Assembly (NCBI GenBank): GCA_903934285.1
Contig: CAIZNN010000056.1
Span: 1-37,758, forward strand
From: Akkermansiaceae bacterium
GTDB taxonomy: Bacteria; Verrucomicrobiota; Verrucomicrobiia; Verrucomicrobiales; Akkermansiaceae
Reading direction: 5' to 3'
DNA length: 37,758 nt
The notes under the pieces: model-generated
The model's database searches: none
Told to the model about the DNA's origin: nothing
Seen by the model: only the letters and a program-made list of their open reading frames with translations
Position numbers and translations under genes: made by a program
Part shown: one piece after another, positions 25,598 to 34,279 of the stretch
Layout: each line of letters opens with the position of its first letter
How positions within the stretch are numbered: the first letter of the stretch is position 1

Positions 25598-26890
25598 TCA
25601 CGCCTCCTTGCGGCGGTAATACACCGCCTTGGGTTCCGCCGCGCCGGTGTACACCCTCATCAGGTCCTTCATGCGCATCAGGATCCAGGGTTGCGCATAG
25701 TTGATGCCGTTTTTGGTGAACACGATGTCGTCGGCGATATGCACCGCCGAGTGGATCACCGCGCCTTGCTCATCGACCAGAAACACCAGGTCGCCACACA
25801 TCGAGGGCTTGCCGATGGTGTAGAGGTGTTCTTGAATGAACGTGCTGGCATAGGCATTGTCCTGCAGGCGGTCGTCCGCCACCTCATTGAAAAAATTCAA
25901 TGCGGTCCAATGGCAATCCATCTTGATATCGTTGGGTCGTGACGGGAGCGGAAAAGTATAAAGGCGCTCACGGGCGAACGGCGGCAGCAGATAGAGCAGG
26001 CTGATGGTGCCGCCATCCGGGCTTTTCTTGACCGATTCCAACAACGGCCGCAGATCCTTGGCGCGGACGCCAGGGACTGAGCACCAGTAGCCTAACAACT
26101 TGTCGATGTCGGTGTCCGCGCGCAGGCGCAGGCGGGACAGCACCGCTTTCTGATAGGTCAGCGCCTTCAGCAGGGCCGTGCGGCCATCCGGCGATGAGAT
26201 GCCGCGCAAGACCAGTTCAATGTCACTGAAATACCCGTAACCGCCGCGTGCATACGCGAGTTTTTTCACCAGGGCGATGGTCGGCTGGCTGACGCCGTTT
26301 TTCAACAACAGCGCTTCACAGCGGTCCAATTCCAAATGATAGGGCGCGCGCATCAACGGGTTTTCCGGCCACTGGGCCAGGGTCGCGTAGAGCTTGGTGC
26401 GGACTGCAGGAGGCATCGCCAGAATCAATGCGTCAGCTGGTTTGACAATGGTGGCGGCGGCGGTGTCTGCCACGCTGGCCGCGGTGAGAGCGGCGTCAGA
26501 CTGTGCTGCGGTCATTCCCGCATCCAGCATCAAGGCGCGGGTCTGGGCGTGGCTCTTGCCGGTGAAAACCCAGGAGGCCGCCTGTTTCGCCGTCTCTTCG
26601 AATGACACGTATTCCATCGGTTGCTCGATATCGATGTCGATGGTCACCAAATCCCCCCATGGGGCCCCGGCGGTGCCACTCTGGCCAATGCTTGCCCCGG
26701 CGGCATCGTTGTTCGCTTGGCTCGCTGCCCCTTGCCCGCTGCGGTGGCCGTCGAGCCGGTGGTTGACCCAGCTGGTGGCGGCCACCAGTGACACACACAA
26801 GACAATCAACCCGAAAAGCGTGAGGCGGATCGTCGATCCGGCGGGGCGCATCGACGATGCTGAGGGTGAGTTCGGCAGGGGGGATTTCAT
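25598..26890 (-). CDS. Membrane-anchored protein of unknown function with possible cysteine-peptidase-like C-terminus
   Basis: 430 residues. One N-terminal transmembrane helix (about residues 22-44, STIRLTLFGLIVLCVSLVAA) leads to an Ala/Gly-rich segment and a long helical region with several basic/aromatic repeats. The last ~140 residues contain KMDCHWTALNFFNEVADD, CGDLVFLVDEQG and VIHSAVHIADDIVFTKNG. That spacing of Cys, GDLV and SAVHIADD recalls NlpC/P60-like peptidases that cut peptidoglycan stem peptides. This likeness is suggestive only, and the catalytic triad should be tested by structure prediction. ATG 26890 is preferred over TTG 26911. Gene context (downstream of the mnmG region, convergent with a fucosidase) gives no further clue. 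Confidence 0.72.
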   Translation of the reverse strand: MKSPLPNSPSASSMRPAGSTIRLTLFGLIVLCVSLVAATSWVNHRLDGHRSGQGAASQANNDAAGASIGQSGTAGAPWGDLVTIDIDIEQPMEYVSFEETAKQAASWVFTGKSHAQTRALMLDAGMTAAQSDAALTAASVADTAAATIVKPADALILAMPPAVRTKLYATLAQWPENPLMRAPYHLELDRCEALLLKNGVSQPTIALVKKLAYARGGYGYFSDIELVLRGISSPDGRTALLKALTYQKAVLSRLRLRADTDIDKLLGYWCSVPGVRAKDLRPLLESVKKSPDGGTISLLYLLPPFARERLYTFPLPSRPNDIKMDCHWTALNFFNEVADDRLQDNAYASTFIQEHLYTIGKPSMCGDLVFLVDEQGAVIHSAVHIADDIVFTKNGINYAQPWILMRMKDLMRVYTGAAEPKAVYYRRKEA

Positions 26891-27085
26891 GGGGTCGCGT
26901 TTGATCTGCAAGCGTTGAGTCGGATCAGTCTTTTGCTAGAGAAGCAACCCCGCGTGACCGCGTGAGTCGCTTGTCACCACGATTTGCTAGAGCCATGCCC
27001 CGGCTCCGACGCGCGGGTCAGCCTATGGGCGACCGAAATATTGTCCACAACAACCCGCTGTTGTTTTCGCGGCGGGCGGCCACCA

Positions 27086-27118
27086 GCGCCGGATCTATCA
27101 ATCCGTTAGTTCCGGCGC
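27086..27118. other. Inverted repeat downstream of mnmG
   Basis: GCGCCGGA (27086-27093) and TCCGGCGC (27111-27118) form an 8-bp stem around a 17-nt loop, 42 nt beyond the mnmG stop. A second short inverted repeat, AACAAC/GTTGTT, sits at 27049-27065. Neither is followed by a clear T tract in the mnmG direction. The rest of 26891-27159 shows GC-rich low-complexity sequence and no gene. Confidence 0.35.
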
Positions 27119-27159
27119 CGCGCCGCGCCACGCCCCGCCGCGCCGCGCCGCGGCCCTGG

Positions 27160-29064
27160 CTAACAGTTAGGCGGCGGCGTTGGCCCGTCTGGCGGTCCGG
27201 CTGCCAGCCGCTCGAGTTTTTCCAGCCACACCATGAGGATGGCCAGATCCGCCGGGGTGATGCCGGGGATGCGCCCGGCCTGGCCGAGGGTGGCAGGGCG
27301 GATTTCGGTGAAGCGGACCTGGGCCTCCTGCTTGAGGCCGCGAATCGCCGCATAATCGAGGTCCTCAGCCAGCCGCTTGCCCTGCTGCCTGGCCATGCGG
27401 TCGATCTGGCATTGTTGCCGTCCGAGATGGCCGGCATATTTGAGTTCGGTCTCGATGAGCGGCCACAGCGCGTCGGGAAACTCCTTGCGCAACTCGGCGG
27501 GCAGATCGGTCCATGAATTTTCGTTGCGGCGGAACCACAAGTCGAGCTTGACCCCGTCATGAGCGGCTTGCCGCACCCAACTGGCGGCCGCCGCCAGCGC
27601 GCGGGCCTTGTCCTCGACCCGTCGCACCCGCTCGCCGGCGGCGAGCCCGATGGCGGCGGCCTTGGGGGTGAGGCGCAGGTCGGCGTTGTCTTGCCGCAGC
27701 AACAAGCGGTACTCGGCCCGACTGGTGAACATCCGGTACGGCTCGGTGCAGCCACGGGTGACCAAATCGTCGACCATCACCCCGAGATACGCCTCATCGC
27801 GACCCAACACCAAGGGTGGCTTGCCCTGCACTTTGAGCGCGGCATTGGCCCCGGCGAGCAACCCCTGCCCCGCCGCTTCCTCATAGCCCGAAGTGCCATT
27901 GATCTGCCCGGCAAAATACAGGCCCTCCACCCGCTTGGTCTCCAAGGTGGGCCGCAGTTGGGTCGGCGGGCAATAGTCGTACTCGACCGCATAGCCCGGG
28001 CGCAAGATCTCGCAGTGCTCCAAACCGTTGATGCTGCGCAAGAAGGCCAGCTGCACCGCATAAGGCAGGGAGGTGGAAACGCCGTTCACATAGTACTCGA
28101 GGGTGTGCCGGCCTTCCGGCTCGAGGAAGATCTGATGGCGGTCCTTGTCGGCAAACCGCACCACCTTGTCCTCAATCGACGGACAATAGCGCGGCCCCAC
28201 CCCCTCAATGACCCCGCAGTACAGCGGCGATTGATCCAAATTGTCGCGGATGATCTGATGGGTCGCCGGATTGGTGTGGGTGATCCAACAGGGGACTTGT
28301 TCCACGTGGAACACCGGATCGCCCCACGCATTGAGCGTGAACAGATCGTCCGCCCCACGCTGCAACGTGTCGGCCATGAAACTGAATTGCGGCACCGGGC
28401 TGTCGCCATCCTGGCGCTCACAGCGGCTGAAATCCACCGAGCGGCCATTGAGCCGGCATGGGGTGCCGGTCTTGAAGCGCGCGACCTGGAACCCCAAGCG
28501 CCGCAGCGCATCCGACACAGTGGAGGTGCCGTCGCCCATGCGCCCCCCCTTCTCGGTGCGCAAGCCCACGTGCATGAGCCCCTGCATGAAGGTGCCCGCA
28601 CTCAAAATCACGGTGCGGCCGGCAAGCTCGAGACCGAGCGAGGTGCTGACCCCCTCGATGCGCCCCCCCGCCACCCGCAAGTCCGCCACATTGCCTTGAT
28701 GCAGGTCCAGCCCCGGCGTGGCCTCGATGAGCTGCTTCATGCGGAATTGATAGGCTTTCTTGTCGCACTGCGCCCGCGGCGCGCGGACCGAGGGCCCCTT
28801 GGACGCGTTGAGCATCCGCCATTGAATCCCGGTGGCGTCGGTGTTGAGCCCCATCGCGCCACCCAGGGCGTCGATCTCACGGACCATATGGCCCTTGGCC
28901 AGGCCGCCGATAGCCGGGTTGCACGACATTTGCGCGATGGTGTCGAGGTTCTGGGTGAGCAGCGCCACCTCACACCCCAGCCGCGCCGCTGCCAGCGCGG
29001 CCTCCACCCCGGCATGGCCGGCACCAATCACAATCACATCGTAGCTCTTCGGGTATTTGAACAT
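27160..29064 (-). CDS. mnmG: tRNA uridine-5-carboxymethylaminomethyl modification enzyme MnmG (GidA)
   Basis: About 634 residues. With MnmE it installs the cmnm5 group on U34 of certain tRNAs using FAD and methylene-tetrahydrofolate. [23 protein letters not shown] is the FAD-binding Gly loop. [72 protein letters not shown] and [24 protein letters not shown] are all family signatures, as is [17 protein letters not shown] before the helical C-terminal MnmE-binding domain. Translation from ATG 29064 fits the family; ATGs at 29097 and 29100 are in frame. cdd lies upstream on the same strand. A parS-like palindrome is embedded in the coding region. Confidence 0.96.
   Translation of the reverse strand: MFKYPKSYDVIVIGAGHAGVEAALAAARLGCEVALLTQNLDTIAQMSCNPAIGGLAKGHMVREIDALGGAMGLNTDATGIQWRMLNASKGPSVRAPRAQCDKKAYQFRMKQLIEATPGLDLHQGNVADLRVAGGRIEGVSTSLGLELAGRTVILSAGTFMQGLMHVGLRTEKGGRMGDGTSTVSDALRRLGFQVARFKTGTPCRLNGRSVDFSRCERQDGDSPVPQFSFMADTLQRGADDLFTLNAWGDPVFHVEQVPCWITHTNPATHQIIRDNLDQSPLYCGVIEGVGPRYCPSIEDKVVRFADKDRHQIFLEPEGRHTLEYYVNGVSTSLPYAVQLAFLRSINGLEHCEILRPGYAVEYDYCPPTQLRPTLETKRVEGLYFAGQINGTSGYEEAAGQGLLAGANAALKVQGKPPLVLGRDEAYLGVMVDDLVTRGCTEPYRMFTSRAEYRLLLRQDNADLRLTPKAAAIGLAAGERVRRVEDKARALAAAASWVRQAAHDGVKLDLWFRRNENSWTDLPAELRKEFPDALWPLIETELKYAGHLGRQQCQIDRMARQQGKRLAEDLDYAAIRGLKQEAQVRFTEIRPATLGQAGRIPGITPADLAILMVWLEKLERLAAGPPDGPTPPPNC
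28298..28313. promoter_or_regulatory. parS-type centromere site inside mnmG
   Basis: TGTTCCACGTGGAACA is a perfect 16-bp palindrome. It differs from the ParB-binding parS consensus TGTTNCACGTGAAACA at a single position, and this symmetric form matches known natural parS variants. It lies within the mnmG reading frame, where it encodes part of FHVEQV. mnmG is frequently close to parAB and oriC in bacteria, which supports the assignment. parA and parB are not in the window. Confidence 0.72.
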
Positions 29065-29120
29065 CGTCCGCCACCCACCGTAGGGCGTCGCGCTCATCAC
29101 TCAAGCCCCGAAACGCCGAT

Positions 29121-29136
29121 TGTTCCACATGGAACA
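29121..29136. promoter_or_regulatory. Second, degenerate parS-like site between cdd and mnmG
   Basis: TGTTCCACATGGAACA differs from the site at 28298 by one base (central CACATG instead of CACGTG), which breaks the palindrome at the centre. It lies 808 bp from that site, between the cdd stop and the mnmG start. Weaker ParB binding is expected. Confidence 0.5.
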
Positions 29137-29138
29137 TC

Positions 29139-29531
29139 TCACTCAGCCCGGTCCAAGATGCCCGCGGTGGCCCGTGGCAGCAATTCGTCCAACCCGAACT
29201 CCAGCTGCTGGCTGCGGTTGGCCAACAGCACCCGCGTCACCCCGAATTCCGCCAAGACCTGCCGACACGCCCCACACGGCGAGATCGGCACCCTGGTGTC
29301 CGCCACCACCGCCACCGCCACGATCTGGCGCACTCCGGCCGCCACCGCCATGGCCACCGCCACCCGCTCCGCGCAGAGTGTGAGCCCGTAGGACAGGTTT
29401 TCGATGTTGCCGCCCGCGAAGATTCTGCCATCGGCGGCCACCACCGCCGCGCCGACTTGAAATCCCGAGTAGGGCGCATACGCCTGCTCGCGCGCCGCCC
29501 AGGCGGCCTCCACCAGGGGCTTGATTTCCAT
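29139..29531 (-). CDS. cdd: Cytidine deaminase
   Basis: 130 residues. It deaminates cytidine and deoxycytidine to uridine forms in pyrimidine salvage. YAPYSGFQVGAAVVAADGRIFAGGNIEN, with its catalytic-loop residues, leads to TLCAERVAVAMA (zinc Cys and the proton-shuttling Glu in CAE) and PISPCGACRQVLAEFG (two further zinc Cys). This is the short, homotetrameric type. ATG 29531 fits the family start. mnmG lies 75 nt downstream on the same strand. The 1.2-kb pair cdd-mnmG is probably one transcription unit, with the parS-like site between the genes. Confidence 0.95.
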   Translation of the reverse strand: MEIKPLVEAAWAAREQAYAPYSGFQVGAAVVAADGRIFAGGNIENLSYGLTLCAERVAVAMAVAAGVRQIVAVAVVADTRVPISPCGACRQVLAEFGVTRVLLANRSQQLEFGLDELLPRATAGILDRAE

Positions 29532-29633
29532 AGCCGAGCCATACACGGCGGTCCGGCGCGGGCCAACCAAATTCCGCCGCCGGGCGTGAAATTTCCGCTC
29601 GCACATCAGCGAGAAACCCCCCACATTGCCGCC

Positions 29634-29756
29634 ATGCACCGCACTCTCCCAAGGCTCCTCTTCACCGGCATCGTGCTGTGGGCCCGCCTCGGCCTGCCGC
29701 AACTGGCCGCCATCCGCTCCGCCGCGCAGACCGCGCCGTCCCCCGCAGCCCACTGA
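29634..29756 (+). CDS. Possible 40-residue peptide upstream of pdhA
   Basis: MHRTLPRLLFTGIVLWARLG opens a 40-residue frame that ends 28 nt before pdhA. It has a hydrophobic, slightly signal-like start and an Ala/Pro-rich end. There is no family likeness; it may be a leader peptide or chance in GC-rich DNA. Confidence 0.27.
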   Translation: MHRTLPRLLFTGIVLWARLGLPQLAAIRSAAQTAPSPAAH

Positions 29757-29784
29757 GCCGAGCCACTTCCCTTCCCCCCGCCTC

Positions 29785-30861
29785 ATGACCAGTGCCACCC
29801 CGCCCACCCTCGATTTCGCCACCTCGGCGATCAACCAAGCCCTCAGCGCCGAGCAAAAAACCGGGCTCTTCACCCTGATGGTGCGCATCCGGCGCTTCGA
29901 ACAAGCCGCCCTCAAATACTACAACGCCGGCAAAATGGGTGGCTTCCTCCACCTCTACATCGGCCAGGAAGCCGTCGCCGTGGGTACCATTTCCCTCGCC
30001 GGTCCTGATGACCACTTCATCACCGCCTACCGCGACCACGGCCACGCCCTCGCCGTCGGCATGGGCATGAACGAATGCATGGCGGAAATGTTTGGCAAAC
30101 AAACCGGCTGCTCCAAAGGCAAGGGCGGGTCGATGCATTTCTTCGCCCCGGACAAGAATTTCTGGGGCGGCCACGGCATCGTCGCCGGCCAGACCCCGCT
30201 GGGCCTCGGCCTCGCCTACGGCCTCAAATACCTCGGCCGTGAGGGCTGCTGCCTCTGCTACCTCGGCGATGGCGCCGTGAATCAAGGCACCTTCCACGAA
30301 TCGCTCAACCTCTCCGGCTTGTTCGAAATCCCCGTCGTCTTCGTCATCGAAAACAACGGCTACTCGATGGGCACCTCCCAAGAACGCTCGTCCGCCTACA
30401 CCGGCTGCCTCGCCCAGCGCGCCGAAGCCTACGGCATCGCTTGGGATGTCATCAATGGCGCGGATATCTTCGAAGTCCGCGCCAAAACCCACATCGCCAT
30501 GGCGCGCGCCCGCAGCCAGCACAAACCCACCCTCCTCGAAATCGATACCTACCGCTACTACGGCCACAGCGTCGCCGATGCCAACGCCAAAAAATACCGC
30601 ACCCCCGAGGAAATCGAGCACTACAAGCAAAACCACGACCCCATCACCTTGCTGCGCCGCCGCCTCATCACCGAAGGCGTCCTCACCGACGCCACCGCCG
30701 ACGCCATCCACCTCGCCGCCGCCGAGGAGGCCGCCGCCGCCGTCAAGTTCGCCGACGAGTCGCCGGCCCCTACCGTGGCGGACATCGGCACCGACGTGTA
30801 TTGGGAGACCGACCACGCCACCGCGGCCTCCAAAATCGGCCGCCACTTTTTCAACGATTGA
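29785..30861 (+). CDS. pdhA: Pyruvate dehydrogenase E1 component, alpha subunit
   Basis: 358 residues. The thiamine-diphosphate half of the E1 alpha2-beta2 enzyme that decarboxylates pyruvate and acetylates the lipoyl group of E2. RIRRFEQAALKYYNAGKMGGFLHLYIGQEAVAVG and ITAYRDHGHALAVG form the substrate side. GSMHFF and FWGGHGIVAGQTPLG follow, then the ThDP motif LGDGAVNQGTFHESLN (GDG at 161-163), IENNGYSMGTS and the phosphorylation-loop region YRYYGHSVADAN. ATG 29785 matches the family start; upstream codons in the frame are unrelated. pdhB begins 51 nt after the stop. Confidence 0.95.
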   Translation: MTSATPPTLDFATSAINQALSAEQKTGLFTLMVRIRRFEQAALKYYNAGKMGGFLHLYIGQEAVAVGTISLAGPDDHFITAYRDHGHALAVGMGMNECMAEMFGKQTGCSKGKGGSMHFFAPDKNFWGGHGIVAGQTPLGLGLAYGLKYLGREGCCLCYLGDGAVNQGTFHESLNLSGLFEIPVVFVIENNGYSMGTSQERSSAYTGCLAQRAEAYGIAWDVINGADIFEVRAKTHIAMARARSQHKPTLLEIDTYRYYGHSVADANAKKYRTPEEIEHYKQNHDPITLLRRRLITEGVLTDATADAIHLAAAEEAAAAVKFADESPAPTVADIGTDVYWETDHATAASKIGRHFFND

Positions 30862-30912
30862 GCTAGTACTATAGATCTAGTAATTCACCCCCCACAGGAT
30901 TTCCCGGCAACC

Positions 30913-31899
30913 ATGTCCCGCATAATCACCTACCGCGCCGCCCTTCGCGAGGGCCTTGATGAAGAACTCGCCCGCGACCCCAACGTCGTGCTCATCGGCG
31001 AGGAAGTCGCCCAATACAACGGGGCCTACAAGGTCACTGAAGGCCTGTGGAAGAAATGGGGCAGCAGGCGCATTTTCGACACGCCGATTTCCGAAGCCGG
31101 GTTCATCGGCATGGGCATCGGGGCCTCGATGCTTGGGGTGCGCCCGGTGATGGAATTGATGTTCTGGTCATTTCACTCGGTGGCCTTCGATCAACTCGTC
31201 AACAATGCCGCCTGTGTCCGCTACATGTCCGGCGGGCTGTGCCACTGTCCCATCGTCGTGCGCGGTCCGGCCAATGGCGGCACTGGGGTGGGCGCCACCC
31301 ACTCGCATATTCCCGAGGCCCTGTTTGCGGCCTTCCCCGGGCTGAAAGTCTGCGCTCCGGCGACCCCCGCCGATGCCAAAGGCCTGATCAAAGCCGCCAT
31401 CCGTGACAACGATCCGGTTTACGTCATGGAAAACACCCTGCTCTATGGCATGTCCGGGGAAGTCCCCGACCCCGCCGCCGGCGATCATCTGGTGCCGCTG
31501 GGTTTGGCTGAGGTCAAGCGGGCGGGCAGCGATATCTCCCTCATTGCGCATGGCCGCTCGGTCATCCATTGTCTGGCCGCCGCCGAAACTCTGTACGCCG
31601 AACACGGCATCCACTGCGAAGTGCTGGATCTGCGCTCCATCCGCCCGCTCGATCAGGATGCCATTCTCAACACCGTGCGCAAAACCCACCGCGCCGTGCT
31701 CGTCGATGAATCCAAGCCGTTTGGCGGGGTTTCCGCCATGGTCGGCATGCTCATCCAGGAACATGCTTTCGATGCCCTGGATGCGCCGATTCAGCGCGTG
31801 TGTTCTCTTGATGCCCCCGCCATTTACTCGCCACACATTGAACACGAACAACTTCCGAGTCCGCGGCGCATCGTCGCCAAAGTTCTAGCCATCACCTAA
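30913..31899 (+). CDS. pdhB: Pyruvate dehydrogenase E1 component, beta subunit
   Basis: 328 residues. It partners PdhA. YRAALREGLDEELARDPNVVLIGEEVAQYNGAYKVTEGL is the family opening, with the cofactor-binding Glu in GEEV. FDTPISEAGFIGMGIGASMLGVRPVMELMFWSF, PIVVRGPANGGTGVGATHS, and VYVMENTLLYG follow. The C-terminal transketolase-like domain has DISLIAHGRSV, EVLDLRSIRPLDQDAI, AVLVDESKPFGG and a final YSPHIEHEQLPSPRRIV. Length is normal. It follows pdhA; E2 lies 0.8 kb further on after two lipoprotein genes and a terminator. No E3 gene is present. Confidence 0.95.
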   Translation: MSRIITYRAALREGLDEELARDPNVVLIGEEVAQYNGAYKVTEGLWKKWGSRRIFDTPISEAGFIGMGIGASMLGVRPVMELMFWSFHSVAFDQLVNNAACVRYMSGGLCHCPIVVRGPANGGTGVGATHSHIPEALFAAFPGLKVCAPATPADAKGLIKAAIRDNDPVYVMENTLLYGMSGEVPDPAAGDHLVPLGLAEVKRAGSDISLIAHGRSVIHCLAAAETLYAEHGIHCEVLDLRSIRPLDQDAILNTVRKTHRAVLVDESKPFGGVSAMVGMLIQEHAFDALDAPIQRVCSLDAPAIYSPHIEHEQLPSPRRIVAKVLAIT

Positions 31900-32053
31900 C
31901 ACCGCGCCAACCGCCCGCCGGGCCGGATGGTGGCTGCAGGCGCCACACGCGCTGCCGATGGCAGTTGACCCTGCTGGAACGTTCCGGCCAATTTCCAGAT
32001 TCTCCGTCTTTTTCATTGCCAAGCGCTGCGGCGTTTCTACCATCGGTGCGGAC

Positions 32054-32125
32054 ATGAAACACTTCATCACCGCTGCAGCCGTTGCCACAATCACCTTTGC
32101 CCTCGCCTCCTGCTGCTGCTTGTAA
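32054..32125 (+). CDS. Very small lipoprotein, 23 residues
   Basis: The frame reads MKHFITAAAVATITFALASC followed by CCL, then TAA. It has a short basic start, a hydrophobic core and a lipobox LASC, so the processed product would be a four-residue Cys-rich lipopeptide CCCL. Size and layout recall entericidin-like small lipoproteins. The next gene, 45 nt downstream, also encodes a lipoprotein with an SSCC lipobox, which argues against chance. Its coding status needs experimental support; the start has no strong ribosome site. Confidence 0.5.
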   Translation: MKHFITAAAVATITFALASCCCL

Positions 32126-32170
32126 CCCATCGCCCCCAGCTCTCCAAACCTAACCATAACCACCCGATCC

Positions 32171-32575
32171 ATGAAAAATCTGTTGCTGCTTGCTTCGCTC
32201 ATTGCCGTTTCCCTCGGCTTTTCTTCCTGCTGCTCGATGTTCGGCTCGCATACTCAAACCGCCGGCTACCGCACCGAAACCCGCCAGGTCAAAACCTGTG
32301 GTTATGACCTGATTACCAAAGAAGTCGTCATCCAGGGTGGCTCCAAGAGCTGCAAAGGCGGCTTGGTCACCACCACCACTGAAAAGGTGCCGCGCTTCAA
32401 GACCGTCACCAAAAAAATCCGCGTCAAGTGTGGCCCCTGCGTCCGCTTCTTCTGCCCGAAAAAAGATTGCTGCGGCACCACTTCCCAACTCACTCTCAAC
32501 ATGGTCAGCACCCAAGGCTCCAGTGGCAGCCCGCATGTCGGGCTGGTTCCTTCCATGAAAACGCTCGCTCCCTGA
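32171..32575 (+). CDS. Small Cys-rich lipoprotein of unknown function
   Basis: 134 residues. Signal MKNLLLLASLIAVSLGFSSC ends in the lipobox (Cys at about 20). The mature part is Lys/Thr-rich and contains cysteine pairs: KTCGYD, KSCKGG, CGPCVRFFCPKKDCCG. Between them are beta-strand-like repeats (YRTETRQVKT, VTTTTEKVPRFKTVTKKIRVK). No family is recognised; the cysteines could form disulfides or bind a metal. It is followed by a strong terminator (32601-32634), so it ends a small transcription unit that starts with or before the tiny lipoprotein gene. Confidence 0.75.
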   Translation: MKNLLLLASLIAVSLGFSSCCSMFGSHTQTAGYRTETRQVKTCGYDLITKEVVIQGGSKSCKGGLVTTTTEKVPRFKTVTKKIRVKCGPCVRFFCPKKDCCGTTSQLTLNMVSTQGSSGSPHVGLVPSMKTLAP

Positions 32576-32600
32576 GCCCGCATCCCTCGGGACCTTTCAT

Positions 32601-32634
32601 AGCGCGGTGGTGCCTCGGCACCCCGCGCTTTTTT
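32601..32634 (+). terminator. Rho-independent terminator
   Basis: AGCGCGG-T-GGTGCC (32601-32614) pairs with GGCACC-CCGCGCT (32617-32629), a 13-bp stem with one bulged T, followed by TTTTTT (32629-32634). It closes the lipoprotein gene and lies 87 nt before the E2 gene start. Confidence 0.85.
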
Positions 32635-32720
32635 CGGCTACCCCACCTCGCAAAAAGGCTGGAAAACTCCAGCCATTGCTCCATCCTTCCTGCCAGCGCC
32701 CCCAATCCCCCCACGATGCC

Positions 32721-34061
32721 ATGCCTGTGAATATCGATATGCCAAAACTCTCCGACACCATGACCGAGGGGACTCTCCTCAAATGGCACAAGAAAGTCGG
32801 CGACCCCATCGAGATCGGCGATATCCTCGCGGAAATTGAAACCGACAAGGCCACCATGGAAATGGAAGCCTTCGATGACGGGATCCTCACCGATATTCTC
32901 ATCCAGGAAGGCCAAAAAGCCACCATCGGCAGCGTCCTGGCTATCCTCAATGGCACCCCAGGCGCCTCTCCCGGCCCCACGCCGCCCACGCCGCCCGCAC
33001 CCATCTCCGCGCCACCCATCCCCGCGCCGGCCATCCCCGCGCCGGCCATCCCCAGCGTATCGGCAGTGGCTGCCCCTGCGCCATTCCCAGATCCCTCCAC
33101 TCGCGTCAAAGCCTCGCCCCTTGCCCGCAAGCTTGCCGACGACCTGCAGGTCGATCTCACCACCCTCACCGGCACCGGCCCTGGTAACCGCATTGTCGCC
33201 GAAGATGTCGAGGCGGCGGCTACCGCGCACAAACCGCTTGTTGTGTCGCCTTCCTTGGAGGCCACCGCCGCTGCCGCGTTAACCGCCTCCATCAAGGCGA
33301 GAACCTTTGCCGCTGCGCCTCAAGCCACGCCCCCGCCACCCGCCCTAGCACTGCTTCCAACCCTCAAAGAGGGCGATGAAACCATTCCGCTGACCACGAT
33401 GCGGAACATCATCGCTTCACGCCTCATTCTCTCCAAGCAAACCATCCCGCATTTTTATCTCCACGTCGAAGCGGATGCGGCTCCCCTCACCGAGTTGCGC
33501 AAGCTTATCAACGACCAAACCGCCCAAACCCACGGCAACAAATATTCACTCAACGATTTCATCCTGCTTGCCGTCATCCATGCCGCCACCGCGGTGCCGG
33601 CCATCAACGCTTCGTTCGCCGGCGACTCGATTGTGCGATTCAAGCATCTCGGCCTGGCCATTGCCGTCGCCATCGATGACGGCCTCGTCACGCCTGTCAT
33701 CAAACTGGCAGAGACCAAGTCGTTGCTTACCATTTCGCGCGAAGTCAAAGATCTGGCGGCCCGCGCCAAGGCACGCAAACTCCGACCCGACGACTTCGAT
33801 GGCGGCACTCTCACGGTTTCCAACCTTGGCGCTTGGGGCATCGAATCCTTTGATGCCATCATCAACCCACCACAAGCCGCCATCCTTTCCATCGGCGCGG
33901 CTTTGGCCAAACCTGTCGTCATGGACGGCCAGGTCGTGCCGGGCCTCCGCATGAATCTCGGCCTCTCCTGCGACCACCGCGTCGTCGATGGTGCCATTGG
34001 CGCCCAGTTCCTCGCCGAGTTCAAGCGACTCATTGAGCACCCCGCTGTGATGTTGCTCTGA
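32721..34061 (+). CDS. pdhC: Pyruvate dehydrogenase E2, dihydrolipoamide acetyltransferase
   Basis: 446 residues. It carries acetyl groups from E1 to CoA. One lipoyl domain (residues 1-79; lipoyl Lys43 in EIETDKATMEMEA) is joined by a Pro/Ala linker to a peripheral-subunit-binding domain (VKASPLARKLADDL ... GPGNRIVAEDVEA). A second Ala/Pro linker and the catalytic domain follow (IPLTTMRNIIASRLILSKQTIPHFYLHVE, then NPPQAAILSIGA and SCDHRVVDGAIGAQFL, the HxxxD active-site motif). ATG 32721 gives the standard MPVNIDMPKLSDTM start. The gene is split from pdhAB by two lipoprotein genes and a terminator, so it probably has its own promoter or one inside the gap. Confidence 0.95.
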   Translation: MPVNIDMPKLSDTMTEGTLLKWHKKVGDPIEIGDILAEIETDKATMEMEAFDDGILTDILIQEGQKATIGSVLAILNGTPGASPGPTPPTPPAPISAPPIPAPAIPAPAIPSVSAVAAPAPFPDPSTRVKASPLARKLADDLQVDLTTLTGTGPGNRIVAEDVEAAATAHKPLVVSPSLEATAAAALTASIKARTFAAAPQATPPPPALALLPTLKEGDETIPLTTMRNIIASRLILSKQTIPHFYLHVEADAAPLTELRKLINDQTAQTHGNKYSLNDFILLAVIHAATAVPAINASFAGDSIVRFKHLGLAIAVAIDDGLVTPVIKLAETKSLLTISREVKDLAARAKARKLRPDDFDGGTLTVSNLGAWGIESFDAIINPPQAAILSIGAALAKPVVMDGQVVPGLRMNLGLSCDHRVVDGAIGAQFLAEFKRLIEHPAVMLL

Positions 34062-34279
34062 GCCTCGGTTTCACCACCCGGCTGTTACCGCTGCTGCCGC
34101 GAAATCAACCTCCTGCCAGAGGTCCATTTCAGCTTGATTCCCTGGTCCGTCGAACTAACAGTTTGAGAGACGTCTTTGATGACTTCGTATTTTTTGAAGC
34201 TATAAGATCATCATCGTCATAGTGTGAACAACCCTTCATTTCCTCTGTTCCACGCTTTCGTGGTGCGGGTTCCACGGGC

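Noticed and set aside
27041..27049. TTGTCCACA as a DnaA box marking oriC near mnmG
   Set aside because: A single relaxed match with no cluster and no AT-rich unwinding region nearby.
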